Shown here piece by piece: positions 9,595 to 19,237 of a stretch of DNA of 64,000 nucleotides. Both the position numbers and the translations under genes were made by a program. The stretch spans positions 105,274 through 169,273 of the forward strand of contig JAHHHO010000004.1 in the NCBI GenBank assembly GCA_019359315.1. The letters are read 5' to 3'. Every line of letters starts with the position of its first letter. Positions within the stretch are counted from its first letter, which is position 1. Under the pieces are notes generated by a model, which searched no databases, was not told the origin of the DNA, and saw only the letters and a list, made by a program, of their open reading frames with translations. This stretch comes from Myxacorys californica WJT36-NPBG1. GTDB taxonomy: Bacteria > Cyanobacteriota > Cyanobacteriia > Leptolyngbyales > Leptolyngbyaceae.

Positions 9595-10677
9595 CTAGCT
9601 CAGTGCCTCTGACAGATAATCTGCCGTTGCCTCAACAAGCGCGATCGTATCTTCATACAGCATCCGGGTTGGACCTAGCACCCCCACACTGCCTACCGGA
9701 ACCGACCCGCGATGATACGTCGAGGAAATCAGCGTACAGGTGCGAATTGGCTCTAACGGATTCTCAGCGCCAATCCGAATGGAGACTCGTCGGCTCGGCG
9801 TATCGGATTCAAGCTGATCAAAAATTAGCGGAACCAGTTGATGCTGTTCTGCTTCGAGCAGATGCAACAGCGTTTTCACCTGCTCTAGCTCCGAAAATTC
9901 GGGTTGTCGTAGCACTTCCGACACGCCACTGATGAGTAGTTGCGTTGGCACAGACGAGTGTGCGAACTGTTGCGACAGATCTTTGAGCAGCGAGGTCAAA
10001 ATGTTGCTGTAACGATCGAACTCTCGCCCCAACTCACTCCAATCGAGCAGCCTTAGTTCTGCTAGCGATCGCCCGCGGAGTTGATCGTTTAGAAAATTAG
10101 ACAGAATTTGCAGCTCTCGATCGATGAGGTCAGCTTCCCAATCGGAGCCGTCTGCGGCTTTTGGCAAGTCTAGTAACACCGACTGCGTTTCATATGTGTT
10201 TGTCACCACAATTAGCATGGCTCGCCGCGAATCAACTTGGACGAGCTGCACGTGACGTAACTGAGTTGAACTGGTAAGCGGCATCGTCATCAGCACAATG
10301 TAGCCGCTTAGGGTCGAGAGAATCTGAGCCGCGCCTTTGAGCAGCGCTTCAAAACTCCACTTCTCCCAATTGAGGCGATCGCTAAACAACTGCTCGATCT
10401 GAATTGTCACCTCTGTCGAAGGCTGAATCAGCTGATCGACATAGATTCGATACCCAGAATCGGATGGAACCCGGCCTGCCGAAACGTGCGGTTGGTAAAG
10501 CAGCCCTGCTTTTTCCAAATTGCCCATCGCATTGCGAATCGTCGCTGAACTAACACTTAAGTTATATTCCTTCACCAATGCTTCCGAGCCAACGGGTTCT
10601 GCTGTTGCAATGTAGTGTCGTATGGTTGCCCAAAGAACTTGCTGCTGACGAGCTGTGAGATTAGCCTTTATGGTCAT
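9595..10677 (-). CDS. hrcA: Heat-inducible transcription repressor HrcA
   Basis: HrcA binds CIRCE operators and represses chaperonin genes. The protein has 360 residues: an N-terminal winged helix-turn-helix ([17 protein letters not shown], then [20 protein letters not shown]), a HSAGR-type linker ([16 protein letters not shown]), and the GAF-like dimerisation core. No CIRCE inverted repeat was found near its own start or elsewhere in the window, so its targets lie elsewhere. A rhodanese gene lies upstream on the same strand. Confidence 0.95.
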   Translation of the reverse strand: MTIKANLTARQQQVLWATIRHYIATAEPVGSEALVKEYNLSVSSATIRNAMGNLEKAGLLYQPHVSAGRVPSDSGYRIYVDQLIQPSTEVTIQIEQLFSDRLNWEKWSFEALLKGAAQILSTLSGYIVLMTMPLTSSTQLRHVQLVQVDSRRAMLIVVTNTYETQSVLLDLPKAADGSDWEADLIDRELQILSNFLNDQLRGRSLAELRLLDWSELGREFDRYSNILTSLLKDLSQQFAHSSVPTQLLISGVSEVLRQPEFSELEQVKTLLHLLEAEQHQLVPLIFDQLESDTPSRRVSIRIGAENPLEPIRTCTLISSTYHRGSVPVGSVGVLGPTRMLYEDTIALVEATADYLSEALS

Positions 10678-10825
10678 TTTCCAACACCAAGTATTTTTTC
10701 AACACACGGTAGGTTGAACACGTTGAATAAGGTTTCGATGTTTAAGAAGCCAGCAATCATTAATGAATTGAATATTAAGATAGCAGATTCTTAATTTTAT
10801 CTTGAAATTTCTAGAGGATGGGACA

Positions 10826-11185
10826 TCAATACTTTGGCACGCTTGAATCAACTCTGTTTGAGTATTCCGCAATTCCTCCTGCAATATTTTTCACATTCGT
10901 AAAGCCCTGTAGGATTAGCCACTGGCACATCTGTGCGGAGCGAATGCCGTGATGACACAGCACTAGCGTTTCCTTCTCTGAATCCAGCCGTGCATGAATA
11001 TCTCCAGACCACTCCTCGTAGTCGCTTAAAGGAAGGTTCATAAAGCCATTGAGTTGGGCCGTTTCGACTTCCCACGGTTCTCGCACATCTACAAGTTGCA
11101 CGGGGTTGCCCGGCTCTGCTAACTTTTGTGCCAATTCTGCGACGGAAATTTGGGGTAAGGGTTGATGGGAGGATTGTTGAGACAT
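10826..11185 (-). CDS. Rhodanese-like domain protein
   Basis: This single rhodanese-domain protein has 119 residues. The active-site loop is CHHGIRS, with the catalytic Cys in place, preceded by VDVREPWEVETAQL, the conserved start of the fold. Such proteins carry sulfane sulfur, but the acceptor here is unknown. It is co-directional with hrcA, with a gap of about 150 nt. Confidence 0.88.
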   Translation of the reverse strand: MSQQSSHQPLPQISVAELAQKLAEPGNPVQLVDVREPWEVETAQLNGFMNLPLSDYEEWSGDIHARLDSEKETLVLCHHGIRSAQMCQWLILQGFTNVKNIAGGIAEYSNRVDSSVPKY

Positions 11186-11447
11186 TATTCGTACAGGTAA
11201 TAGATTTGCTTTCAGGGACAGCTTACTTGATTGGCACGAAGCGCAATTTCAAGGAAATGCTCTGCAAGCTTTAAAGGTTCACACCCTTACTATCGTAACC
11301 CCCGCGATCGCTAGAACAGGCATGAGAAGATTTGCAGATAGATGGCAGGAAAAGCAGCGTCCTGAAATAATGTTTCTAGATGGGTGATGAGTGGATTGGC
11401 GTCCACATCCTACATCTGATGCTCCAGACCCTCGTTCTCTTGAAACC

Positions 11448-13130
11448 ATGAAGTTCCGTTCGTTCTTAACTGCTCTAGCCGCGATCGCAGGTGTCCTCTT
11501 TCTGGTCGGCACTCTCGGCTTTGTTCTCATTTTTGCCCAAAGCCCGATCAGTTTGTTGCGCGGTAGTCCGATCGAGAGTCCCACGGCAGCCATGTTTATT
11601 CCTCGGCAGGCTCCCGTAGTGGCGTCGCTGCTCGTCAATCCAGATCGCTTAGAAACACTGCGTCAAACCATTGCCAAACCGGGCGATCGCAGGGAAGCAC
11701 GAGCAGAGTTAGATCAGTTCAAACAAGGCATTCTAGGAAGTACAGACTTAGACTACAGGCGAGATGTGCAGCCTTGGCTCGGCGATGAAGTAACCGCTGC
11801 CATTACTGCCTTGGATGTTGATCGCAATGGCGGTAACGGAGAAGAACGCGGATATTTGCTGGCACTCATGACTAAAGATCCACAGCGATCGCGGGAGTTT
11901 CTACAACTGTTTTGGCAAAAACGCGCCCTTGCTGGAACAGACTTAAAGTTTGAAGCGTATCAGGGCACAACGATTATTAGCGGCAAAGTAGAAGGAATTA
12001 GCAGCAAAGTAGAAGGCGACGAAACACAAAGCTCGGCTCCCAATCCTCTTGCCACGGCGGTTGTTGGAAATCACTATGTCTTATTTGCCAACAGCCCAAA
12101 AGTGCTAAAAGATTCTATTAATAATGTGCAAGCGGCTGAACTAAATTTAGCCAGTTCGGCCGAGTATCAACGGGCAATTGCAACCCTAAAAGAAGGCAGG
12201 ATTGGACTTGTCTTTCTAAACTTGCCCCAGATCCAAACCCTGACTGGAAAGGACATTTCTCAAGACGGGAGTCTAGCTATTTCGTTAGGATTAAACCGTC
12301 AAGGACTAATTGCCGAAACCGCTCTGCTTGGGGTATCTGAGACTGCAACTCAACCCAAGCTATCTAAACCTGTTGGAGCTTTGCAATATATCCCTGCAAA
12401 TAGTCCAATTTCAGCGTCTGGCATTGATCTAGACCAGTTCTGGGCAGGGCTTTCTAACACCGCGAAGAACTACGATTTTGTCGCTCAAATGGTTAACCAA
12501 CCCCTCGAGTCCTTAGAGAAGCAGTGGAATCTTGATCTAAAGAACGACATCTTTAGCTGGGTAAAAGGAGAGTACGCGCTAGGACTCGTGCCTCAACCTG
12601 GGAAAAATCAGCCCTTAGATTGGGTATTTGTGGCAGATAAGTCAGATCCTTCAGCACAAGCCGCAATTTCCCATCTCGATGCTGTCGCGCAGGCCCAAGG
12701 CATCACTCCAGGTTCGCTTCCGCTTGACGATCAAGCCGTTAACGTCTGGACGCGACTGGCAACCGGAACGCCTTCCAAAGGACTTTTTGTAGAGGCACAG
12801 GTTGCTGGAGTCCACACATCGGTTGGCAAGTACGAGGTTTTCGCAACATCTCTCGAAGCGATGAATGCTGTTCTGAATGCTAAGAAGAATGGATTAGCGA
12901 ATAACCCAAGATTTGAACGCGCGATCGCGCCCATTCAAACCCCCAACAACGGCTATTTCTACATCGATCGGGACACTGCCCAGCCAGTTCTAAAACGGCA
13001 GTTTCCGTTCATTCAGCTAGTCGAATTAGCCGGACAGCCATTGTTCAATCACTTACGATCGTTGACAATTAGCAACTACGGCAGTGAATCCGGTGTTCAG
13101 CGGGGCGGTGCGTTTATACAGTTAGATTAA
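11448..13130 (+). CDS. DUF3352 domain-containing exported protein
   Basis: The frame opens upstream at a GTG (11391), but the signal-like segment begins at the ATG at 11448 (MKFRSFLTALAAIAGVLFLVG), so I choose that; it gives 560 residues. After one N-terminal hydrophobic helix the protein is a long extracytoplasmic, beta-rich domain of the DUF3352 type. It holds VASLLVNPDRLETLRQ, the QPWLGDEVTAAITA segment and a second half around KNDIFSWVKGEYALGLVP, which looks like an internal duplication of the first. DUF3352 proteins are common in cyanobacteria and their role is unknown. It converges on the HEAT-repeat gene. Confidence 0.8.
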   Translation: MKFRSFLTALAAIAGVLFLVGTLGFVLIFAQSPISLLRGSPIESPTAAMFIPRQAPVVASLLVNPDRLETLRQTIAKPGDRREARAELDQFKQGILGSTDLDYRRDVQPWLGDEVTAAITALDVDRNGGNGEERGYLLALMTKDPQRSREFLQLFWQKRALAGTDLKFEAYQGTTIISGKVEGISSKVEGDETQSSAPNPLATAVVGNHYVLFANSPKVLKDSINNVQAAELNLASSAEYQRAIATLKEGRIGLVFLNLPQIQTLTGKDISQDGSLAISLGLNRQGLIAETALLGVSETATQPKLSKPVGALQYIPANSPISASGIDLDQFWAGLSNTAKNYDFVAQMVNQPLESLEKQWNLDLKNDIFSWVKGEYALGLVPQPGKNQPLDWVFVADKSDPSAQAAISHLDAVAQAQGITPGSLPLDDQAVNVWTRLATGTPSKGLFVEAQVAGVHTSVGKYEVFATSLEAMNAVLNAKKNGLANNPRFERAIAPIQTPNNGYFYIDRDTAQPVLKRQFPFIQLVELAGQPLFNHLRSLTISNYGSESGVQRGGAFIQLD

Positions 13131-13219
13131 GAAAGTTAGAGGTAAGAAGTAGTTGGCAACGGACTTAGTAGCAGAGGATTTTAAACCGCTCGCTATTAAA
13201 TCCGTTGTCCGCTACAACC

Positions 13220-13882
13220 CTACTGTTCCAGCTTTTTCAGCGAAATCATAGCGGATTGCGCCACGTTCGTATTGTTATCCTTCTCTAAATACTTCAGCGC
13301 CGAAATACTTTTCTCACTTGGCAACTGTCCTAACGCTTCGGCTAACCGCTGGCGCACGAGCCAGTCTTCAGATTGGGCGAACCGAAGAATTTGATCAACC
13401 GCATCCACGGCCTTAATTTCGCCCAGTGCTGCGATCGCAGCCTGCTGCACTACGATTTCTTCGCTGTCTAACGCTTGCACCAACACATCTCTCGCCTGTG
13501 GGTCTTTCAAGTTGCCCAGTGCCACTGCTGCACTAAAGCGCACCAACCAGTCTGTATCTTCGTAAAAGGCTCTCACCAAGGGCTGAAATGCTCTTCCATC
13601 TTCGAGATAGCCCAATGCGCCTGCGGCATCTGCACGGATTCCATAGTCTTTTTCGTTGATCAAAAGATCAACCAAGATGTCGTAGCATTCATCGGTTTGT
13701 TTGATTCCTAGGGCAAACACTGCCATCGAGCGAATTTGTAAACTCTCATCGTTAAGAACTTTTTTGATTAGCGGCACAGCATCTTCGGCGGTTGCTTCCC
13801 GCAGGTTCGCAAGGGCAACCATGCGATCGCGGGTACTCTCGCTGTCCAACTGTGACGAAATCTGCTCTAAGTTAACGCTCAT
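13220..13882 (-). CDS. HEAT-repeat protein
   Basis: The protein has 220 residues from the ATG at 13882; the frame could open nine bases upstream at a GTG. It is built almost wholly of about six 31-residue HEAT/PBS-lyase-type repeats with recurring motifs such as IRSMAVFALG, IRADAAGALG, VRFSAAVALGNL and VQQAAIAALGEI. Repeats of this kind occur in phycobilin lyases (CpcE/F), NblB and general scaffold proteins. No further domain decides between these, so I leave it as a protein-interaction scaffold. Confidence 0.8.
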   Translation of the reverse strand: MSVNLEQISSQLDSESTRDRMVALANLREATAEDAVPLIKKVLNDESLQIRSMAVFALGIKQTDECYDILVDLLINEKDYGIRADAAGALGYLEDGRAFQPLVRAFYEDTDWLVRFSAAVALGNLKDPQARDVLVQALDSEEIVVQQAAIAALGEIKAVDAVDQILRFAQSEDWLVRQRLAEALGQLPSEKSISALKYLEKDNNTNVAQSAMISLKKLEQ

Positions 13883-14045
13883 AGTTGTCACAAATCTTTA
13901 TATCAGTTCCCCTATCGTACAGAATTGAGGATGATAATACGATCCTCCCAGCGCGCAATTACCGATCCTTGACCGTCTCTGTCAAAGGAAGTACGTTGCT
14001 TGAAAATCCTCTGCGTCTATATGACGGCGCTTATCAGCTCAGAAC

Positions 14046-14660
14046 CTAGCGCGATAGTTCCTTGTAGCGTCGCTGCATGTCTTCAATCGTAAACACCGCT
14101 TGAAACGTTAGTCCTTGCTGCTGATAGAATTCTGCGCCGCCTTGTTGTCGATCGACCAGCGAAATTACTTGATCTACCTGATAGTCCGCCTCGCGTAATC
14201 GTTCAACCGCTTTCATCGCCGATTGACCGGTCGTCACCACATCTTCTAAGACAACCACCCGACTTCCTTGCGGCAATGTCGGGCCTTCAATGTATGCCTG
14301 AGTGCCGTGTCCTTTCGCTTCTTTACGGACAATCAGGGCCGTGAGTGATCGCGCCTCATATGCCGCCACAACACTCGTGGTGGTGACAATCGGATCGGCT
14401 CCGAGCGTTAGCCCAGCAACCGCGATCGCATCTTCTGGTACAAGCGTTAATAAAATCCGTCCAACGCCTAGAGCGCCTTGAGGATGCAGCGTCACTTGCT
14501 TGCCATTGATGTAATAGGTGCTGCGCTGACCTGACGAGAGCAGAAAGTCTCCTTCTCGATAGGCCACCTCGCAAAACAAATCTAATAGCTTTTCCCGCAG
14601 CTCGGCTAAGGGCGCGTGTGCCCAATCAAACAAAGTTACACCAACATTACTCATATTCAT
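14046..14660 (-). CDS. pyrE: Orotate phosphoribosyltransferase
   Basis: PyrE joins orotate to PRPP to give OMP in pyrimidine synthesis. The protein has 204 residues. The PRPP-binding motif VVVLEDVVTTGQSAMKAVE is complete, and the mobile-loop region IVRKEAKGHGTQAYIEGP is also seen. The start could be the ATG at 14660 or the in-frame ATG at 14654. It diverges from the exported protein gene at 14719. Confidence 0.95.
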   Translation of the reverse strand: MNMSNVGVTLFDWAHAPLAELREKLLDLFCEVAYREGDFLLSSGQRSTYYINGKQVTLHPQGALGVGRILLTLVPEDAIAVAGLTLGADPIVTTTSVVAAYEARSLTALIVRKEAKGHGTQAYIEGPTLPQGSRVVVLEDVVTTGQSAMKAVERLREADYQVDQVISLVDRQQGGAEFYQQQGLTFQAVFTIEDMQRRYKELSR

Positions 14661-14718
14661 TCTTGGTAGGGCAAACTAAACCTACTACATATCGAGCATT
14701 TTAATTGAGGATAACCCT

Positions 14719-15192
14719 ATGGGTATGAGGATCAAGAGTCTGATTGGCTCGCTAGTTCTAAGCACAGCGTCTACTTTCATGGCGATCGCGGCAGCAGCCC
14801 AAGAGCAACGCGCACCCGTATTCAACCCGCGTGAAGTCATTCCTGACGCGGCAGATAAAGCCTTCTATGGCAGCGACGACACCTTTCCTAACCGAAATTT
14901 TGAGCGAGCGGCTGAATCTTTGCTCGGAGTGACGGGATATCCAGAAAATCTGATTGCCCGCGATGGGGAACGAATTCATCGCCTCTACCGCGATCTCCTC
15001 ACCCAACAAACGTCAAGCGATCCCCTGATTCGTACTGCCGATTTGCCAAATCCTTACAACACTTCTGTTTTGCTGCAACCTAACGTCAGCAACCGTGTCA
15101 TTGGCAGTGAGTTCATCATCGAACAACCTCCTCAAGCCCAGTTCCCGCCTGCACCGCCGATGGGTTCGCCAGCCCTACCCCAAAGATACTAG
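14719..15192 (+). CDS. Small exported protein of unknown function
   Basis: This 157-residue protein has a clear signal peptide (MGMRIKSLIGSLVLSTASTF, cleavage near AAAQ, residue about 27) and a mature part of about 130 residues with a Pro-rich C-terminus (QPPQAQFPPAPPMGSPALP). I recognise no domain. It is probably periplasmic or thylakoid-lumenal. A long hairpin follows at 15239. Confidence 0.65.
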   Translation: MGMRIKSLIGSLVLSTASTFMAIAAAAQEQRAPVFNPREVIPDAADKAFYGSDDTFPNRNFERAAESLLGVTGYPENLIARDGERIHRLYRDLLTQQTSSDPLIRTADLPNPYNTSVLLQPNVSNRVIGSEFIIEQPPQAQFPPAPPMGSPALPQRY

Positions 15193-15238
15193 TAGTCTGT
15201 CAAATTAAGACAAATCTAAGCGTGATGGGTTTGGACAG

Positions 15239-15281
15239 GATGAGCGATGAAAAACTTTAAAACGCTGCTTCATCGCTCATC
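15239..15281. terminator. 13-bp perfect hairpin after the exported protein
   Basis: GATGAGCGATGAA at 15239-15251 pairs exactly with TTCATCGCTCATC at 15269-15281 across a 17-base AT-rich loop. It lies between the plus-strand exported-protein gene and the minus-strand tRNA. The T-run after it is poor (TCTATCTTG), so it is a probable terminator or RNA-stabilising hairpin. Confidence 0.6.
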
Positions 15282-15340
15282 TCTATCTTGACGCAGCCTT
15301 AGGGAGCAAGGACGCGGGGCGTAGAAAGATGTAGATTTAG

Positions 15341-15413
15341 TCCAGGGTGCAGGAGTTGAACCCGCCTAACGCGAATTATGAGTTCGCTGCCTAAACCGAT
15401 CGGCCAACCCTGG
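15341..15413 (-). tRNA. tRNA with CAU anticodon, probably tRNA-Ile2 (lysidine type)
   Basis: Read on the minus strand, this folds as a complete 73-nt cloverleaf. The acceptor stem is CCAGGGT/ACCCTGG with discriminator A. The D stem is GCC/GGC with loop GATCGGTTTA, the anticodon stem is GCGAA/TTCGC with loop CTCATAA, and the variable loop is GTTAG. The T stem is GCGGG/CCTGC with loop TTCAACT. CCA is not encoded. The anticodon is CAU. The anticodon loop and its flanks (AACTCATAATT) are the same as in chloroplast trnI-CAU, and it lacks the features of initiator tRNA. I therefore favour tRNA-Ile(CAU), whose C34 is modified by TilS, over elongator Met. Confidence 0.88.
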
Positions 15414-15617
15414 TCACGTGTTTCCGTTACACGCAATTCAGCAATATTGTAACTTGAGTTCCTGATTTGATCGCCGATGTGGTGAACTTCGGATATACTG
15501 CTACAAATTTTGACCATTGGCTGTCTCAACGTGCGTTAAAACCTACACTGAAGTTGAGACCTACAATTGCTGATGGAGCTAGCTCTCTCTATAAGTCCCC
15601 CATCCCGATCGCGCACC

Positions 15618-16283
15618 ATGAAAAGAATTAATTCGACCGTTGCCCTCACATTTGTTTTGTTAGCTCTAATGTTTGGTGCAGGCATTGTGAGTTCTGCCTG
15701 GGGTTTTGCGATCGGGCGAGAAGCACTCAAAGGAATCACGCAACCCGATTCTCGCCCCACTAACAAAGTCAATCGCAAAAATCCGAATGGGCGCGAACAG
15801 TTAACCTTTCTCAAAGAAGACGATATTCTGGCAACGGTGAAGTCGCGCATTGGAGGTACGAGTAAACCCCCGGCAAGTCCAAGTCCGAGCAGCAGTCCGC
15901 AGAGTAAGACTGAAACCTCAAAAAATAATCAAGTTGCCGCCACCCTTCCCCTATTGGCGCGCGATAAAGATGTGGCGTTAGAAATTACTGGCATCCAACA
16001 GCAGAAGGATTCTGTCACGTTAGATGTCGCCATGAAGAACGACAGTAACCAGGCTATAAGGTTTCTCTACAGCGCATTAAACGTAACAGACGATCGCGGT
16101 CGCGCTATTACAGTCGATACAACAGGACTGCCAAGCGAGATGCCTGCCAAGAGCGATCGCTACACTGGTACAGTGAATATCTCGGCTGCCCTACTTGCCA
16201 ACGCTCAAAAACTGTCACTTCAGTTGACAGACTATCCGGATCAAAAGCTTCAACTCAAGCTGTCAGAAATTCCGGTGCGCTAA
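15618..16283 (+). CDS. Membrane-anchored or exported protein of unknown function
   Basis: I choose the ATG at 15618 (MKRINSTVALTFVLLALMFG) because the hydrophobic segment starts there; the open frame reaches back to 15567. This gives 221 residues: one N-terminal helix or signal anchor (about 7-32), a Ser/Pro/Lys-rich linker (about 88-112), and a beta-rich C-terminal domain (about 125-221, VALEITGIQQQKDSVTLDVAMKN onward). The last resembles DUF4352-like or telomeric-repeat-like immunoglobulin folds. It is a predicted envelope protein of unknown role. Confidence 0.6.
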   Translation: MKRINSTVALTFVLLALMFGAGIVSSAWGFAIGREALKGITQPDSRPTNKVNRKNPNGREQLTFLKEDDILATVKSRIGGTSKPPASPSPSSSPQSKTETSKNNQVAATLPLLARDKDVALEITGIQQQKDSVTLDVAMKNDSNQAIRFLYSALNVTDDRGRAITVDTTGLPSEMPAKSDRYTGTVNISAALLANAQKLSLQLTDYPDQKLQLKLSEIPVR

Positions 16284-16337
16284 GAGCAGGAACACCCGAT
16301 CTTGTGCCCCCTTCTTGACTGAGTTTTCAGTTTCAGC

Positions 16338-17750
16338 ATGTTTGCCCACGTTGCCGCTCCCTTAGAAGCGCCACTTCAGCATCTCAACCTTGCAGAAGCG
16401 CTGCTGCGAATTTTGTCTGTGCTGCTGTTGATTGCAATCAACGCCTTTTTTGTGACCGCTGAATTTTCGATTGTCTCGGTGCGGCGATCGCGGATCAATC
16501 AATTAGTCGATGCGGGAGATGTGCAGGCAAGAACGGTTCAGGACTTGCAGCGGAGTATCGATCGATTGCTGTCTACTACTCAATTGGGCATTACGCTCTC
16601 TAGTCTGGCACTCGGCTGGATCGGCGAAACCACGATGGCGGTACTCGTTAGCAGTTGGATTGCAGACCTGCCACTTTCAGACAGCTTCGTGCAGCCTGCG
16701 GCTCATTCGTTGGCAATTCCGGTTGCCTTTCTCGTGATTGCTTATCTTCAGATTGTGCTAGGAGAACTGTGCCCCAAATCGCTGGCGCTTCTGTACTCTG
16801 AAGAGATTGCTCGATTCTTAGGACCGCTCAGTTTAGCGATCGCCCGCATTTTCAATCCGTTTATCTGGATTCTTAATCAGTCTACTCGGCTGCTTCTCAG
16901 ACTTTTGGGTGTGCAGTACACCGGGCAAGGCTGGTATAACCAAGTCACGCCGGAAGAACTGCAGTTGATTATCGCCACCTCGACCGAATCGAGTGGACTC
17001 GAAGAAGAAGAGCGAGAACTGCTCAGCAATGTGTTCGAGTTTGCGGATGTAGCGGTGACAGAAGTGATGGTGCAGCGTCCCAATATGACGACGCTTCCTG
17101 TCGATGCCACCGTTCGCAATCTCCTCGAAGAAGTCGCCCATTCAGGTCATTCTCGCTTTCCCGTGATCGAGGAGTCTGTGGATGATATTTGCGGTTTAAT
17201 TCACTTCAAGGAACTGGCAGAACCGCTCGTACAAGGGACGTTAACCCTCGAAAGCCCAATCCAACCCTGGATTCACCCAGCACAATTTGTGCCAGAGTAC
17301 ACGCCTTTGGGAGAGTTGCTGTCATTGATGCAGAAATCGCGTCATCACATGGTACTGGTGGTTGATGAGTTTGGCTCCACGGCAGGTTTAGTCACCATTC
17401 AAGATCTCATTACTCAAATCATTGGAGAAACGCCAGAAGCGCAGGAAGGCGAAGAGTTACCCATCCAGCGAATTGATGAAAATACCTTTTTGGTACAGGC
17501 TCAAGTCCACTTAGAAGAAGTGAACGAAGATCTTGATCTCGATTTCCCATTAACTGATGAGTACCAGACGCTAGGCGGCTTTCTACTCTACCAATGGCAG
17601 AAAATTCCGACTCACGGTGAGACGCTCCAGTACGGTAATTATGAGTTCACCGTGATTTCAGCCGAAGGACCGAGACTGCATCAAATCCGAATTCGGCGGC
17701 TCGAAACGCCCGCCGAATTATTAAATGGAGGCAAGTCACCTTTAACCTAG
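16338..17750 (+). CDS. CNNM/HlyC-CorC family transport protein with CBS domains
   Basis: The protein has 470 residues in three parts. A DUF21/CNNM transmembrane domain (about residues 20-200) has four hydrophobic segments and the conserved ALGWIGE and GELCPKSLAL motifs. A pair of CBS domains (about 215-340) includes the FEFADVAVTEVMVQRPNM start. A C-terminal CorC_HlyC domain (about 355-455) includes LGGFLLYQ. Such proteins are annotated as hemolysins, but current evidence on the family points to divalent-cation (Mg2+/Co2+) efflux. The ligand of the CBS pair is probably an adenine nucleotide. Confidence 0.9.
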   Translation: MFAHVAAPLEAPLQHLNLAEALLRILSVLLLIAINAFFVTAEFSIVSVRRSRINQLVDAGDVQARTVQDLQRSIDRLLSTTQLGITLSSLALGWIGETTMAVLVSSWIADLPLSDSFVQPAAHSLAIPVAFLVIAYLQIVLGELCPKSLALLYSEEIARFLGPLSLAIARIFNPFIWILNQSTRLLLRLLGVQYTGQGWYNQVTPEELQLIIATSTESSGLEEEERELLSNVFEFADVAVTEVMVQRPNMTTLPVDATVRNLLEEVAHSGHSRFPVIEESVDDICGLIHFKELAEPLVQGTLTLESPIQPWIHPAQFVPEYTPLGELLSLMQKSRHHMVLVVDEFGSTAGLVTIQDLITQIIGETPEAQEGEELPIQRIDENTFLVQAQVHLEEVNEDLDLDFPLTDEYQTLGGFLLYQWQKIPTHGETLQYGNYEFTVISAEGPRLHQIRIRRLETPAELLNGGKSPLT

Positions 17751-17789
17751 CTTAGTATCCCTTGGCTCGGTATCCCTTGCAAATCAGCC

Positions 17790-18293
17790 TTACCCTGGGT
17801 TAACACGCATTAACGGCTGCCCAAATTCTACGGGATCGCCGTTTTGAACTAGAATTTCCACGACCTCGCCCGACACTTCTGACTCGAGTTCATTCATCAG
17901 CTTCATTGCTTCGACGATGCACACTGTTTGACCTAAGCGGATGCGATCGCCCACTTGCACAAACGGCGGCTCATCAGGCCCTGGCGAACGGTAGAACGTG
18001 CCCACCATTGGAGAGGTCACTTCTGCCAAGCGTCGCTCGTGAGGCGGCGCAAAGGGGGGAGGCTCCATCAGTCTTGGCGCATCTGGAGGCGGCGGTGCCA
18101 TGGCAGGAGCCGGGTTGAGGTTGACCGGTGAAGGCACGGTTCCGTTCAGATCCCGTATGGCGCTGCTCGCTTCATGAGCAGCGCCCCGACGCACCGTTAA
18201 TTCAAAATCGCTGCTCTTTAGAGTCAACTCCGAAATATCTGTTTGATTGAGGTCAGCCAATAATTCACGGAGTTCTTTCAAATCCAGTGGCAC
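17790..18293 (-). CDS. accB: Biotin carboxyl carrier protein of acetyl-CoA carboxylase
   Basis: AccB carries CO2 on biotin between the carboxylase and transferase subunits of acetyl-CoA carboxylase in fatty acid synthesis. I place the start at the GTG at 18293: it has GAGGAG ten bases upstream, and the family begins near VPLDLKELRELL. The frame opens at another GTG (18311) without a site. This gives 167 residues: an N-terminal helix, a long Ala/Pro linker (about 52-85), and the biotinyl domain with VEAMKLMNE, where Lys131 is biotinylated. It lies about 65 nt downstream of efp on the same strand, the usual cyanobacterial operon. Confidence 0.95.
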   Translation of the reverse strand: MPLDLKELRELLADLNQTDISELTLKSSDFELTVRRGAAHEASSAIRDLNGTVPSPVNLNPAPAMAPPPPDAPRLMEPPPFAPPHERRLAEVTSPMVGTFYRSPGPDEPPFVQVGDRIRLGQTVCIVEAMKLMNELESEVSGEVVEILVQNGDPVEFGQPLMRVNPG

Positions 18294-18358
18294 AGTCTCT
18301 ATACTCCTCACGATATATCAGGGGTGATAACGTCTATCTACCCTCCGCTGTTTATCCT

Positions 18359-18922
18359 CTAGCTATTCTCTCGTCCCAGATACGTGTCGCTGCGGGTATC
18401 AACTTTAATCTTCTCACCTACCGAGATAAAAAGTGGAACCATGACCTGTGCCCCCGTTTCTACGATCGCGGGTTTTGTTCCGCCCGTTGCCGTATCGCCT
18501 TTTACGCCCGGATCGGCTTGGGTCACTTCGAGAACGACCGAGTTTGGAAGTTCAACTTCCATCACCTGTTCGCCCCATTTGACGACGTTGACCTCCATGC
18601 CTTCTTTGAGATATTTGACGCGATCGCCGATTTGCGATGCATTCAGCCGACCTTCCTCATAGCTTTCCATGTCCATGAAGACGTAATCATCACCTTCTTT
18701 GTAGGTGTGCTGCATCGTACTCTTCTCTAAATTGGCTTGAGGCACAGTTTCCCCAGCCCGAAACGTTCGTTCAACAACGCTGCCCGACTGCACGTTCTTC
18801 AGCTTAGTGCGGACAAACGCCGATCCCTTACCTGGTTTTACGTGTAAAAATTCGACGACCCGCCAAACCGCTCCATCTAATTCAATGCTGACGCCGGGTC
18901 GAAAATCGTTACTAGAGATCAT
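18359..18922 (-). CDS. efp: Translation elongation factor P
   Basis: EF-P relieves ribosome stalling at polyproline. The ATG at 18922 ([17 protein letters not shown]) gives 187 residues, the normal length; the frame reaches further upstream without family sequence. The tip of domain I reads [15 protein letters not shown], with Lys32 where a modification could occur. The C-terminal domain includes [13 protein letters not shown] and the terminal [12 protein letters not shown]. It is transcribed with accB. Confidence 0.96.
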   Translation of the reverse strand: MISSNDFRPGVSIELDGAVWRVVEFLHVKPGKGSAFVRTKLKNVQSGSVVERTFRAGETVPQANLEKSTMQHTYKEGDDYVFMDMESYEEGRLNASQIGDRVKYLKEGMEVNVVKWGEQVMEVELPNSVVLEVTQADPGVKGDTATGGTKPAIVETGAQVMVPLFISVGEKIKVDTRSDTYLGRENS

Positions 18923-19237
18923 GAGTCTGTAATTGTGGGGGAGGACATTCGGCACTTTATTTTACCGCTCTGTGGCTGCTTTTAAATAGGGATGGGGGAT
19001 GAGGGCAAAGAGTGGAATAAGCCCGCGATCGCAAACTTCTGATTTTTACTTGTTCAACTTCATCTCTTCTCATTCCTCTTGGCTACAAAGCGTTGCCGAA
19101 GGTGTCCCTCATCTCTATCCTCTCTTCCCCCTTACATGGCACAATCGAAGCGGGGTTGTTACGCACCGTTTAAGAGCAATGTTATGTGGAATACTGCAAG
19201 CCTTTGGAACTTGGGTTTAGCGCTCCGAAGGAGCTTG

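Noticed and set aside
9333..10830. CIRCE operator expected near hrcA
   Set aside because: No TTAGCACTC-N9-GAGTGCTAA-like inverted repeat is present around hrcA or in other intergenic parts.
15299..15529. 76-codon minus-strand frame
   Set aside because: It covers the tRNA gene; the cloverleaf accounts for the sequence.
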